Assembly (NCBI RefSeq): GCF_007747655.1
Contig: NZ_CP036274.1
Span: 6,138,001-6,202,000 of the forward strand
Length of the DNA stretch: 64,000 nucleotides
Source: Anatilimnocola aggregata
GTDB lineage: Bacteria > Planctomycetota > Planctomycetia > Pirellulales > Pirellulaceae
Direction of reading: 5' to 3'
Shown: piece after piece, positions 35,300 to 44,319 of the stretch
Numbering within the stretch: position 1 is the stretch's first letter
How the letters are laid out: every line of letters starts with the position of its first letter
Notes under the pieces: model-generated
The model's input: only the letters and a program-made list of their open reading frames with translations
What the model was told of the DNA's origin: nothing
Database searches by the model: none
Position numbers and translations under genes: made by a program

Positions 35300-36274
35300 A
35301 TGAGATCGAGCACGATTGTTCTGCGTCCGCTGCGCGGATTTACGCTGGTTGAACTGCTGGTTGTTATCGCCATCATTGGCGTGCTAATGGCTCTGTTGCT
35401 GCCTGCGGTGCAGGCAGCGCGTGAGTCTGCACGGCGAATGTCGTGCACGAACAATATGAAGCAGATTGGCCTCGCGCTGCACATGCACCACGACTCGAAG
35501 CTGGTCTTGCCACCAGGCACGACGGGGGGCGGCGGAGTGGGAACTGACGTAGGCAAACCTCCATGCCCCACAGAAACCACCTGGATCGCATTCCTGTTCC
35601 CCTATCTGGAGCAAACCGCCATTGATTCGTTAATCGATTGGAACCAGGTTGGTGCCAACTTTTATACGACGGGCGGGCTGAAAGTAACGCCGCTCAAAGT
35701 CCCGCTGTTTCTCTGCCCTTCCGACACCAAGCCCGATCCTAACACCACCTATAACCCCACCGTCTTCGGGCGTGGAAACTACGTCGCGAACAATGGAATC
35801 GGGCCAGCGATTGAGTATCGATCCGGCCCTGGGCACACCACCCCGCCGATGATGGCGCGTCCCGGGGGAGCCTTCTTCATTAACAGTTGGCTGGGCTTCC
35901 GCGAGTTGAGCGATGGTTTGACTCAAACCGTCATGATCTCGGAAATTCGCTGCCCCAAGAACACGCTCGATGGCCGCGGGATCATGCACTATCCCGAGGG
36001 TCCGCTGTATCACCACAACCGCACGCCAAACAGCCTTGTTCCCGATGAGATCCGGACTGCCTGGTGCCAGAACACGCCTCAGGCACCCTGTGTCGGCGCT
36101 TATGCGGCCTTCAACTCCATCCGAGATATTCGCTCGGCTCGCAGCAACCACTTTGGTGGCGTCAATATATTGTTGGGCGATGGCAGCGTGCGGTTTGTGA
36201 GTGAAGTGGTCAGCCAGAGCATCTGGGAGGCGGTTTCCACCGTGAATGACGGCGAAACAGTCGGCGACTACTAA
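35300..36274 (+). CDS. DUF1559 pseudopilin-like protein
   Basis: The 324-residue protein has a type IV prepilin/pseudopilin N-terminus: basic leader, then [18 protein letters not shown] (cleavage expected after the Gly before FTLVE). The large DUF1559 domain ends with the H-X9-DG box (HFGGVNILLGDG). Such proteins occur in dozens of copies per planctomycete genome and are thought to assemble in type II secretion-like or pilus structures. The start at ATG 35300 follows GAGAGG. A small lipoprotein gene follows 58 bases later. Confidence 0.92.
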   Translation: MRSSTIVLRPLRGFTLVELLVVIAIIGVLMALLLPAVQAARESARRMSCTNNMKQIGLALHMHHDSKLVLPPGTTGGGGVGTDVGKPPCPTETTWIAFLFPYLEQTAIDSLIDWNQVGANFYTTGGLKVTPLKVPLFLCPSDTKPDPNTTYNPTVFGRGNYVANNGIGPAIEYRSGPGHTTPPMMARPGGAFFINSWLGFRELSDGLTQTVMISEIRCPKNTLDGRGIMHYPEGPLYHHNRTPNSLVPDEIRTAWCQNTPQAPCVGAYAAFNSIRDIRSARSNHFGGVNILLGDGSVRFVSEVVSQSIWEAVSTVNDGETVGDY

Positions 36275-36332
36275 TCTCTTGTCTCAGGTCGAAGCTTTGA
36301 CAAACCGTTCACTATTGGAAAATGAGCCTGTT

Positions 36333-36764
36333 ATGCGCGCGTCAAGCCAGATTTCGTTAGCGTCTTGGGGATTGGGCCTGATCCTACTGGGAAGTTTCCT
36401 CGGCTGCGGCAGCAGTGCGACGACCGTTCAAGGGACGGTCACTTTCGATGGTCAGCCAGTTGAGCAAGGAATGATCGTCTTTGAGCCCGCCGATGGAGCA
36501 GGTCCTGTTGCCGGAGGGCCTATCCAAAATGGCGAGTACCAAATCGGCTCGGAGTCGAACATTGCCCCGGGAAATATGATCGTTCGCATCCGGGCGATGC
36601 GGGCGACCGGGAAGAAAATCCCTGCCGGTCCGCCGGCACCGGACGGCACCATGGTAGATGAAATTCAGCAGTACATTCCGCACGTCTACAACGACAGCAG
36701 CAACCTCTCCGCTCAAGTGGAAGAGGGAAGCATTACCCAGAACTTCGACCTGCGGTCGCAGTAG
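36333..36764 (+). CDS. Small lipoprotein with carboxypeptidase-regulatory-like fold, downstream of DUF1559
   Basis: The 143-residue protein has a lipoprotein signal with Cys25 in LGSFLGCGSS. The mature part begins TVQGTVTFDGQPVEQGMIVFEP. This is the common pattern of planctomycete small lipoproteins with a transthyretin/carboxypeptidase-regulatory-like beta-sandwich, often found just after DUF1559 genes. ATG 36333 was chosen over 36246, which would overlap the DUF1559 stop. The two genes are probably co-transcribed. Function unknown. Confidence 0.8.
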   Translation: MRASSQISLASWGLGLILLGSFLGCGSSATTVQGTVTFDGQPVEQGMIVFEPADGAGPVAGGPIQNGEYQIGSESNIAPGNMIVRIRAMRATGKKIPAGPPAPDGTMVDEIQQYIPHVYNDSSNLSAQVEEGSITQNFDLRSQ

Positions 36765-36777
36765 CAGTGTGTTGATT

Positions 36778-36808
36778 GCCGTAGCCCAGATCAAGCGATC
36801 GCTACGGC
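36778..36808. terminator. Hairpin between convergent genes
   Basis: GCCGTAGC (36778-36785) pairs with GCTACGGC (36801-36808) across a 15-base loop. It lies after the lipoprotein gene and overlaps the stop codon of the convergent LamG gene, so it could end transcripts from both sides. No T-tract is present. Confidence 0.45.
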
Positions 36809-39800
36809 ACGAACACAAACTCGGGGGAGTTCATGAGCGCCCAAACCAGATCCTCGGCGCGCATCCGCCAGTCTTCGGTCAGCAAAGTCGTTGGGGGATC
36901 GCCGCGCTCAACTTCTTCAGCCCGCTGCACGCGAATCTCGTTGGCCTTCGATTGCAAATGGTTCGACCATGAGACTCCGTCCCGCGCGGGCTGACTGGGG
37001 ATTGGCCCAGCCTTCGCACCAGTCAGACGTTTGTCGAAACCAGCGGTCAGCAATTCGTTGCCGAGCGAAAATTCACCAGCCGTTGGTTCGCGACCAAGGA
37101 TTTGCAGATAGACTTCGCGCGTGAAGTCGGCAGGCGACTTTGCTCCCACTGCCGCACGAGTGAAGCGACTATCTTCCGACATCTGCGCGATCCGCTTCGC
37201 CGCGGTTCCATTGGCAATAACCGCGGGTTGCAATACCGTGGGCTCTTTTTCGCGCACGGTCAGCGGATCTTGCCGCGATGCTCGCCAGCCAAACGCTTCG
37301 AGCACGTTCAAGTGAGGCTGAGCACTCGGCAACGACAAACTCGGACGATCTCGTTCGTTTGAGAGCGACGTGAACTGCCAGGCTCGCTCGGGCAAGCCCA
37401 AACTGATGGAAGATGCTTCCAAGCGGCTGCCATCGACGTCGATATTCAACTCTTCGCAGTGCAAGCGCTTGTCCGCGGCCGCAAATAGCGAATCGAGTAC
37501 TTGCTCGGCCGACAAGCGGCGACGAACGGGTGCTGCGAACAGCTTGTTAAGCTTCAGGTCGCTCGATGTCTGGCGTTGATAGGCCTGCGAATTGAAGATC
37601 GCGCGGGCCAACTGCTTCATGTCGTATCCACTCTCGATGAACTGGCGTGCCAGGTACTCTAGCAGTTCCGGATGCGACGGCGTCCCTTGCTCCCAATCGT
37701 CCACCGGTTCGACAATGCCGCGACCCAAGTACCGCTGCCAAAAGCGATTGACCAGCACTTCGGCGGTCCGCTCGTTCTGCGGCAAGGTCAACCGCAGCGC
37801 CAGTTCTTCGCGCGTATCGCCTTGTTTGCGAACCACATCGGCGGGGAGGTCGAATTGCAAATCGCCGGCAAAGGGCCAGGTCGGGGCGATCTTGTCGCCC
37901 GGTTTGAGCGAAATTTTGACGATGTCCGACTTCAGCGCGCCGGCACCACCGGGAATGGTGCTGGTTTTCGGCAACGACTGTGTCGCCCGCCCCAACATGG
38001 CCGCCAGGTTGAACAGTTGCTCTTGCTTGAAGGGATGAAACGGCGCGTCGTGACAACGGGCACAGTTCATTTCCATGCCGAGCAAGGCCTTGGCAAGAAC
38101 GTGCGATTTGGCCGCCATGGGAGCATCGTTTTCGCTGGCGATCGCGAAGCCACCGGGCCCACCCTGCCGCGGGCTGCCGTCCATCAGCACCAAGTCTGTG
38201 GCAAATCGATCGAACGGTTTGTTGTCGAGCAGTGACTCGTATAGCCAAAAGCGAAATGGCCCCGTGTTGTTGAGCGTGGGGTTGATGATGTTCGGATTCT
38301 CGGCCAGCACATCCTGCCAATAACCCATCCAGTTGTCGGCCCAACCCGGTTGCGCGAGCAACTGGTCGATCAAGCGGGCGCGGCGATCGGAGCCCTTGTC
38401 ATTCACGAAGGACTGGACTTGCTCGGCGGCGGGGCCGACACCGACGATGTCGAGATAAATCCGCCGCACGAATGCTGTGTCGTCGAGTAGTGCGGTCGGT
38501 TCAACCCCTTCTTTCTTCAGTCTCTCGCCAATGAATCGATCGATGGTCGCTGCCGTCGAAGTTCCTTTTTCAATCGCGGGCAGTTCTTTGATAACTGCCT
38601 GGGCATACTGATGGCGTTTGTTCCAATACTCGTTGTACTCACGGCCAGCCTGCGCGCGACGCAGCTGATTCATGTCTCGCAGTCGCAACCGCTGGGCATC
38701 TTCAAAGGCCAGCCAGGCTTCGTCACTCAGCGGAAACGACTCATTCTGGCAACTGACGATTTGAAACGCGTCACTACCTGCCGGTGCGATTGAAACCGAT
38801 GTCTCGCCCAACTCATGCCGCCGCTTCTTGCCGGCGACGAAGACTTCCAAGCGCAATTCATGCAATCCTGGAGTGATCTTGAGCTCCACCACGTTTTCCT
38901 GGTCGCCGGGCTGCAGCGCGCGAATGTTCTTCGAGATTTTGCTGGTCACCGGCATCCAGGCGTTGTGTCCATCGGTGCGGCCCGAAGGAAACGGATTCTG
39001 CACGACCAGTTTGCCATCCAAGTAAAGCCGCGCGGCATGCCGCGACCGGAGCAGCAACCGCTGTTCGCCCGCGGGTAGATTCAATTTGCTCGAATACCAG
39101 AGGACGTGCGGACTGCCGCGATCGATTCGCGTGCCATGTTCGCCATACTTCTGTGGTGCCGCCGACAGGGCAAAGCGAACGTCCGACCAGCGCTCCGTGG
39201 GCTGCGGATAGACAAAGTCCCACGACCACGCATCGGGCAGACCTTCGAACACCTCGACCAGCACTTCGTCCGACTTAAGCGGCAACTTGGTGACATAGCC
39301 TTCGGGCTGAATTACCTTCCACCGCGCGGCGATGCGTTCGGCCGAGAGCGCCGTGCGATAAATGGCCACTTCGTCGAGCAGCCCTTGATAGGAATTCGCA
39401 GCGTTGCCGCCCGACGCCGTCCCCAGCCAAATTTCGTCGTTATCGACTACCGGTGCTTCGTCGCTCGGACCGCCGTAATCCCATGCTCCGCCCGTTGGCT
39501 TGCCATCGATAAACCCGCGGATCGACTTCGCATCGCCAAATCTGTAAGTCACCGCCAGATAATGCCAGCCGGTCCCCACGCTAAAGCTCGCCGTGCTATT
39601 CCAGCGATGCCAGTCGTCTTGCTCGCCGCGGCGATTATCGGCGCTGCGGAACAGAAAACTAATCTTCGCCTGACCACCAGCCCCATGAATGCGGAGGGCG
39701 TAGTTTTGATTGTCCTTAGCGAAACCGGCATTCCCCGTGCGCCCCTTGCCAATCAGATAGACCTGCTGGCCATCGCCCAACTTGCTCGGATTGACCCAAG

Positions 39801-40215
39801 CTTCGAGCGTGATCGAGTCGCCCTTTTCGAAATCGAAGGGGCTCTTGTCACCAGGATCGGCCAGCCGCAGATAGTTCCCCGTACCAAACTTGGCAGCTGT
39901 ATTGGCGGCGGTGAACAACGGCAACCGCGGCGGTCGTGGTCCCGGATCGGTGGCAGTCACTTTGCCGACGATCTCCACTTCGGCAAACTTAGCAGTGGCG
40001 TTCTCGCCAGCGACAGGCTGAGCCCAACTCTGGGCTGCGTCCTTTTTCTCTTGCTGAAAGCGCCACCAGGCGATCGGCTGATCGGCCTCGATGATTTCGG
40101 CATACGCACCCGCTGCAGAGGCGGGAGCATCGTCGGTGTCGTTTTGGGCGAGGGCGGTCTGCGCAAACAGGCCGAGCAAACAGCCGAACACAGCCGGGCG
40201 AACAAAGTCGATCAT
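36802..40215 (-). CDS. LamG / DUF1549 / DUF1553 secreted protein
   Basis: The 1137-residue protein starts at ATG 40215, giving a signal peptide that ends near ALAQN. A LamG-type concanavalin fold (about residues 50-270) is followed by a PA14-like beta domain (about 280-440). DUF1549 (about 560-760) retains the CARCHDAPFHPF motif, and DUF1553 (about 820-1130) has AEVLVNRFWQRYLGRG. Unlike the PSD1 protein at 30130, it has no N-terminal CxxCH cytochrome module, so glycan-binding modules replace it. No DUF1501 partner is adjacent. Two dyad repeats lie 120-213 bases upstream of the start. Confidence 0.87.
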   Translation of the reverse strand: MIDFVRPAVFGCLLGLFAQTALAQNDTDDAPASAAGAYAEIIEADQPIAWWRFQQEKKDAAQSWAQPVAGENATAKFAEVEIVGKVTATDPGPRPPRLPLFTAANTAAKFGTGNYLRLADPGDKSPFDFEKGDSITLEAWVNPSKLGDGQQVYLIGKGRTGNAGFAKDNQNYALRIHGAGGQAKISFLFRSADNRRGEQDDWHRWNSTASFSVGTGWHYLAVTYRFGDAKSIRGFIDGKPTGGAWDYGGPSDEAPVVDNDEIWLGTASGGNAANSYQGLLDEVAIYRTALSAERIAARWKVIQPEGYVTKLPLKSDEVLVEVFEGLPDAWSWDFVYPQPTERWSDVRFALSAAPQKYGEHGTRIDRGSPHVLWYSSKLNLPAGEQRLLLRSRHAARLYLDGKLVVQNPFPSGRTDGHNAWMPVTSKISKNIRALQPGDQENVVELKITPGLHELRLEVFVAGKKRRHELGETSVSIAPAGSDAFQIVSCQNESFPLSDEAWLAFEDAQRLRLRDMNQLRRAQAGREYNEYWNKRHQYAQAVIKELPAIEKGTSTAATIDRFIGERLKKEGVEPTALLDDTAFVRRIYLDIVGVGPAAEQVQSFVNDKGSDRRARLIDQLLAQPGWADNWMGYWQDVLAENPNIINPTLNNTGPFRFWLYESLLDNKPFDRFATDLVLMDGSPRQGGPGGFAIASENDAPMAAKSHVLAKALLGMEMNCARCHDAPFHPFKQEQLFNLAAMLGRATQSLPKTSTIPGGAGALKSDIVKISLKPGDKIAPTWPFAGDLQFDLPADVVRKQGDTREELALRLTLPQNERTAEVLVNRFWQRYLGRGIVEPVDDWEQGTPSHPELLEYLARQFIESGYDMKQLARAIFNSQAYQRQTSSDLKLNKLFAAPVRRRLSAEQVLDSLFAAADKRLHCEELNIDVDGSRLEASSISLGLPERAWQFTSLSNERDRPSLSLPSAQPHLNVLEAFGWRASRQDPLTVREKEPTVLQPAVIANGTAAKRIAQMSEDSRFTRAAVGAKSPADFTREVYLQILGREPTAGEFSLGNELLTAGFDKRLTGAKAGPIPSQPARDGVSWSNHLQSKANEIRVQRAEEVERGDPPTTLLTEDWRMRAEDLVWALMNSPEFVFVP

Positions 40216-40334
40216 CGTGGGAAGCCGCCGATCGAAGAGAAAGTAGGTGGAGGGCCAAGCTTTTAGTTTACCGTGCAGCTGCCATTCGTTCGAGACTCTG
40301 GTCGCCGATTCAGCACGGGACTTCTCCCTGTAAG

Positions 40335-40362
40335 TGTCCAACAATTCGGTCATAATTGGACA
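40335..40362. promoter_or_regulatory. Dyad repeat 1 (TGTCCAAC ... ATTGGACA)
   Basis: TGTCCAAC at 40335-40342 is mirrored by ATTGGACA at 40355-40362 (7 of 8 positions) with a 12-base centre. It lies 120 bases upstream of the LamG gene start. A closely related dyad lies 65 bases away, suggesting a pair of regulator sites. Confidence 0.6.
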
Positions 40363-40399
40363 CCAACACCCCCGAAAACCCGAGAGTTGCGCTATCTGC

Positions 40400-40428
40400 T
40401 GTCCAACAATCGCACCCTTAGTTGGACA
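40400..40428. promoter_or_regulatory. Dyad repeat 2 (TGTCCAAC ... GTTGGACA)
   Basis: TGTCCAAC at 40400-40407 and GTTGGACA at 40421-40428 are perfect 8-base arms around 13 bases. The right side continues into a C6-T4 run. Together with dyad 1 it occupies most of the 327-base non-coding gap 40216-40542, which shows no credible gene. The gap lies between the 3' end of the GntR/LacI-type gene and the LamG gene start. Confidence 0.65.
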
Positions 40429-40542
40429 CCCCCCTTTTGCGGTTTGCGCACCGACGAGCGACGATGATGGCCTGCGGCATACTCGCGTGGCCAAGCGCTG
40501 CTACCTTGGAGAGATACGTAGCCAGGACATCGAGCGCGGCTC

Positions 40543-41652
40543 TCATCGCTCGGCAACTGGTGATGAGCAGGAGCTGTTGCGCACGATCAGTTCGCCGGGC
40601 ACGACCACTTTCAGCGGCGGAGCATCCGGCGCCTTCAGTCGCCAGCGCATGATGTCGAGTGCGCGAGCGGCGACCGTCTTCGCGGGATACGAATATGCGG
40701 TAATGCCAATGGAATAGCTTTCGCCAAGTCCCAAGTTGTAAAACGCGGCTACGGCCGTATCAGCAGGTACGGCTCGACCGCGGCGCAGCAATTCCATGAT
40801 GATCCCCACGGCCGCGTATTCGTGGTAGCAAATGACTCCGTCGGCTTGCCACTCGATCAAGCGATTGGCGAGCTCGGTGTACACAGCCCCGGGATTGCCG
40901 GTCGCAGATTGCTCGACGACGAGGGGCTCCTGCGCACCGGAGGAATGGAGTGCGGAAAGATATCCCGCGAGACGTTCGAGGTGGCTGCTGGTGGGCGAGC
41001 CGGTCAAAAAGGCGATGCGCCGGCGACCTTGTTCTTGCAGGTGGCGCGTAAGCAGCCGGCCACCTTCAAAATCGTGAAAACTAACCAGGTCTCGCGCGAG
41101 AGGGCGGTCGTTTCCACGCAGATTCCGTTCGAGCAGCACCACTGGGAGCCCCGCAGCGGCAGCCGACTGCAGCAGCAATTCATCGGCGAGCATCGAATCG
41201 TGGCTGACGCGCGACGGCAAAAAGAAAATGCCTTTCGCTCCACTAGCGACTGTGGTCGCGATACCGGCCTTGATCCGCTTCGCGTCCGGCTGCTCGCCCG
41301 GTCGCAAGCTATCGAAATCGAAAGAGAGGCCACCTTCCGCAGTCAACGAGCGAAAACCATCGGCTGTAAGTTGCGCGGCCGCGTGCTGATGGGGACCAGG
41401 TGAAACATGCAGGCAGACTGCCCACCGCTCGAGTTTTGCAGCGCTATTGTCCTGGGCCTCGCGAACCGAGACCGCCTGGTCGACAAGGCGGACGCGAAAT
41501 AATTGCAGGGCTCGGGTTGCCGTGACGGAAGAAACGCCGAACTCACTGGCCACTTTGCGCACACTAAGTGGCGAACCAACGTCACGACTCTTCGCTCGTG
41601 CGTGAAGTTGGTCCGCGATCTGAACGTACCGGGGAGAGATTTCGGCGGTCAT
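40543..41652 (-). CDS. GntR-type HTH with LacI-type ligand-binding domain
   Basis: The 369-residue regulator joins an N-terminal winged helix of GntR type (about residues 5-70, VRKVASEFGVSSVTATRAL) to a LacI/periplasmic-binding-like sensor domain (about 85-355). The sensor domain has ERNLRGNDRP, RRRIAFLTGSP and DGVICYHEYAAVGI. This arrangement is seen in sugar-responsive regulators such as AraR. The gene is divergent from a PhoD-like phosphatase gene across 240 bases, with a palindrome just upstream of its start. The ligand is unknown. Confidence 0.85.
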   Translation of the reverse strand: MTAEISPRYVQIADQLHARAKSRDVGSPLSVRKVASEFGVSSVTATRALQLFRVRLVDQAVSVREAQDNSAAKLERWAVCLHVSPGPHQHAAAQLTADGFRSLTAEGGLSFDFDSLRPGEQPDAKRIKAGIATTVASGAKGIFFLPSRVSHDSMLADELLLQSAAAAGLPVVLLERNLRGNDRPLARDLVSFHDFEGGRLLTRHLQEQGRRRIAFLTGSPTSSHLERLAGYLSALHSSGAQEPLVVEQSATGNPGAVYTELANRLIEWQADGVICYHEYAAVGIIMELLRRGRAVPADTAVAAFYNLGLGESYSIGITAYSYPAKTVAARALDIMRWRLKAPDAPPLKVVVPGELIVRNSSCSSPVAER

Positions 41653-41675
41653 GCATGCAAACTCGCTGTGTTAGG

Positions 41676-41690
41676 ACTGTGTAGCACAGT
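41676..41690. promoter_or_regulatory. Perfect palindrome upstream of the GntR/LacI-type gene
   Basis: ACTGTG-TAG-CACAGT lies 24-38 bases upstream of the regulator start. GTATAG at 41786-41791 and CTATAC at 41821-41826 form a wider dyad nearer the phosphatase gene. The position suits autoregulation and control of the divergent gene; binding is inferred only. Confidence 0.5.
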
Positions 41691-41892
41691 GTACTGTTCG
41701 CAGTTCCGGCTGGCAAGTTATTGTTAATTTATAGGGAATAATGGCAATTTCGGGGACCAAATGTTGACGCTCGGCCTACCCATTCGTATAGTACAATCCG
41801 TACCGGCGACAGCGTGTGTGCTATACAAAATTGGCAGTGTGTAGCTCGCTCTTGGCCGCGCGGATTCAGGGTCGCTTAATTGCGGGCGCAAC

Positions 41893-43218
41893 ATGTCCGA
41901 TTCACTTTCCCGTCGCAGCTTTGTCATCGGGTCGGGGGCTGCACTGGCTGCCACAGCAAACTCCGCGGCGTTGGCCTCAGCAGCAGCGAAGGAACTCGGT
42001 GTTCTCGGACCGCTCGTGGGGCACGTCGGTGCTCAGACGGCAATTCTCTGGGCGAGAATCCCGATTGCGGGACGATACGCACTGGAGCTTGCAACCACAG
42101 AGCCCGACAGTGTGCCGCTGGAGGAGATTGGCGATTTCTTCGCGAAGACGGACTTCACCGGGCGCTGGCGTTTCGAAGAGTTGCGGCCGAGCACGACGTA
42201 TCGCTATCGACTGGTTCCCAGCGCCAAGCTGGGAGGGCTGGAAATCGAGGGAACGTTTCGGACCGCCCCGCACCAAGATCTCAAAACAAAAGTCAGCCTG
42301 GCGTTCGGCTCTTGCGCGACCGAAGACGAAGGCTCTCGCTCGGTGTGGCGCCGCATCCGCGCTGAAAAAGTCGATGGGCTGATCCTGTGTGGCGACACTC
42401 CATATATCGATAGTACCGACCTGACCAAACAGCGCCAGCGATATCGCGAATTCAGCGCTGTCGAAGAGTTTCAGGACATTGCCCGCACCATTCCCGTATG
42501 GGGCACCTGGGACGATCACGACTTCGGCAAGAACGATGCCGACGGCCGTTTGCGGGGCAAAGAGAACGCGCGCCAGGCCTTTACCGAGTATCGCGCGCTA
42601 TCGAATTTTGGCGACGGCAAGACAGGCATCTACACCTGCTTTCGCTATGGTCCGGTGGAAGTGTTTGTCATCGACGCGCGGTGGTTTGCCAACACCGAGC
42701 CTTCGCCCGTGGAACCGAACAAATCAACTCTGCTAGGCGCCGCGCAGTGGGAATGGCTCAAAGCCGGACTAAAGTCATCGACCGCACCTTGGAAGGTGCT
42801 GGCCACGGGCATGATTTGGGATGCCAAACTCAATGGCGAAAAGGATCATTGGGAGTTCTACGCTCACGAGCGGCGGGCCATTTTCGACTTCATTCGCGCA
42901 GAGCGGATCGGCGGCGTCGTGCTGCTGGGCGGCGATATCCACGTCTCGCGCGCGTTGCGTTACGCGGCCGAAAACACGGTGGGCTATCCGCTCTATCAGT
43001 TCATCACGTCCCCCATCCATCACCGCGTAATTCCCGCCCTGAACAATGAGCACCCCGACCTGCTGTTCTCGGCAGTGAAGCCGCACACGTTTTTGAAATT
43101 GACCTGCGACGCGACCGGGCCCGATCCACAACTGACTGCCCGCTTTTTGAATCGTGATGGCGAACTGTTGTTCGACGAGATCACACTGTCGTTGAAGGAC
43201 ATCTCGCATCCTGCTTAG
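41893..43218 (+). CDS. PhoD-like alkaline phosphatase, Tat-exported
   Basis: The 441-residue protein has the twin-arginine signal [15 protein letters not shown] (about residues 5-20). A fibronectin-like N-terminal domain follows (about 35-125), then a PhoD-type metallophosphatase domain. Visible metal-site motifs are [29 protein letters not shown] and [10 protein letters not shown]. PhoD enzymes cleave phosphomono- and diesters outside the cytoplasm with Ca/Fe. The gene is opposite a sugar-type regulator rather than beside pho genes, so induction by something other than phosphate is possible. Confidence 0.9.
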   Translation: MSDSLSRRSFVIGSGAALAATANSAALASAAAKELGVLGPLVGHVGAQTAILWARIPIAGRYALELATTEPDSVPLEEIGDFFAKTDFTGRWRFEELRPSTTYRYRLVPSAKLGGLEIEGTFRTAPHQDLKTKVSLAFGSCATEDEGSRSVWRRIRAEKVDGLILCGDTPYIDSTDLTKQRQRYREFSAVEEFQDIARTIPVWGTWDDHDFGKNDADGRLRGKENARQAFTEYRALSNFGDGKTGIYTCFRYGPVEVFVIDARWFANTEPSPVEPNKSTLLGAAQWEWLKAGLKSSTAPWKVLATGMIWDAKLNGEKDHWEFYAHERRAIFDFIRAERIGGVVLLGGDIHVSRALRYAAENTVGYPLYQFITSPIHHRVIPALNNEHPDLLFSAVKPHTFLKLTCDATGPDPQLTARFLNRDGELLFDEITLSLKDISHPA

Positions 43219-43300
43219 CGCGCCCTCTCGTCAGGCAAGTAATAGCTTGCGCGTGCCTAATTGTTCGTCCATTTTGGTTGAGTTGGAAAGGACTCGAAGT

Positions 43301-44284
43301 ATGCGTCAATCACCTCATTGCTCACGAGCGACCCTGCTTCGAGGTTTCACCCTTGTCGAACTGCTGGTTGTGATTGCGATCATTGGCGTGCTGATGGCGC
43401 TGCTGCTGCCGGCGGTCCAGGCTGCTCGCGACGCCGCGCGAATGGCGCAGAGCAAGAACAACCTCAAACAGATTTGCCTTGCCACACTCAATTTTGAAGA
43501 TTCACACGGGCACTTGCCGCCGGGTTTTGTGTGGAGCAACCGCCAGTACAACACCCCGGGTTACACCGACGGATCTCTGTTTCTGCAGATCCTCCCCTAT
43601 CTCGAAGAGAAAAATCGACAGGATGTGGCCACCAGTGCTGCCACCGCCTTCTATGCGATCACCTACGAAAAAACGCCCCCAAAGGTAATGATGAACCCCT
43701 GCGATTCGACCTTGCCTTCGAATGGTTCGAAGTATCATCCGGGTACGAGCACGAACTATGCAGTCGGCTGTTATGCGGCCAACTTTCAGACGTTCGGTTG
43801 CATCACGAAAAACAGCAGCGTCGCCACTGCGGCGGCAACGGTGAATACGCGCACCGCAGCCAAGATCACCGATGGGCTCTCCAATACGATTGGTTTCACC
43901 GAGAAGCAGTCGATTCTGCGGATCAACGGCAGCTATAGCGAAGTTACGTACTTCGCCTATTCAAACACGAGTTATTTCGGTCATATCCCGGTTTTTGCCG
44001 TCGACCAAAGTACGATCGTAACGCCAATTCAATACGCGGGCTCCGGCACATTAGCAGTGCCGGCGGCGGCGACCGGACCAGCTTCCAAATTTCAGGTAAT
44101 GCCCAAGACTACGGGCTCGACGAATTTAGCCGACTGGTATCGGGCTCACGCCCCACGACCATCTGGCATTCTGGTGGCGCTCATGGATGGCAGCGTGCGA
44201 CACGTTAGCAGCAGTATTGCGGCCGACACATGGTGGTCGGCCGTCACACCCGATGGGGGCGAAGTGCTGACAGGCGACTGGTAG
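43301..44284 (+). CDS. DUF1559 pseudopilin-like protein, variant C-terminal box
   Basis: The 327-residue protein has a prepilin-type leader and [21 protein letters not shown] 43301 is used because it follows GGAAAGGA and gives the expected short basic leader. The C-terminal box reads [13 protein letters not shown]: Arg sits where most members have His in H-X9-DG. The nearest His lies three residues upstream. It stands alone between the PhoD-like gene and the RND operon on the opposite strand. Confidence 0.9.
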   Translation: MRQSPHCSRATLLRGFTLVELLVVIAIIGVLMALLLPAVQAARDAARMAQSKNNLKQICLATLNFEDSHGHLPPGFVWSNRQYNTPGYTDGSLFLQILPYLEEKNRQDVATSAATAFYAITYEKTPPKVMMNPCDSTLPSNGSKYHPGTSTNYAVGCYAANFQTFGCITKNSSVATAAATVNTRTAAKITDGLSNTIGFTEKQSILRINGSYSEVTYFAYSNTSYFGHIPVFAVDQSTIVTPIQYAGSGTLAVPAAATGPASKFQVMPKTTGSTNLADWYRAHAPRPSGILVALMDGSVRHVSSSIAADTWWSAVTPDGGEVLTGDW

Positions 44285-44319
44285 TTGCCGCGCTGCCAAC
44301 AAAAGACGTTTCCCGCGAC

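Noticed and set aside
39106-40266. 386-codon open frame opposite the LamG part of the 36802-40215 gene
   Set aside because: The minus strand carries a signal peptide and LamG motifs that continue into DUF1549; the plus frame is a composition artefact.
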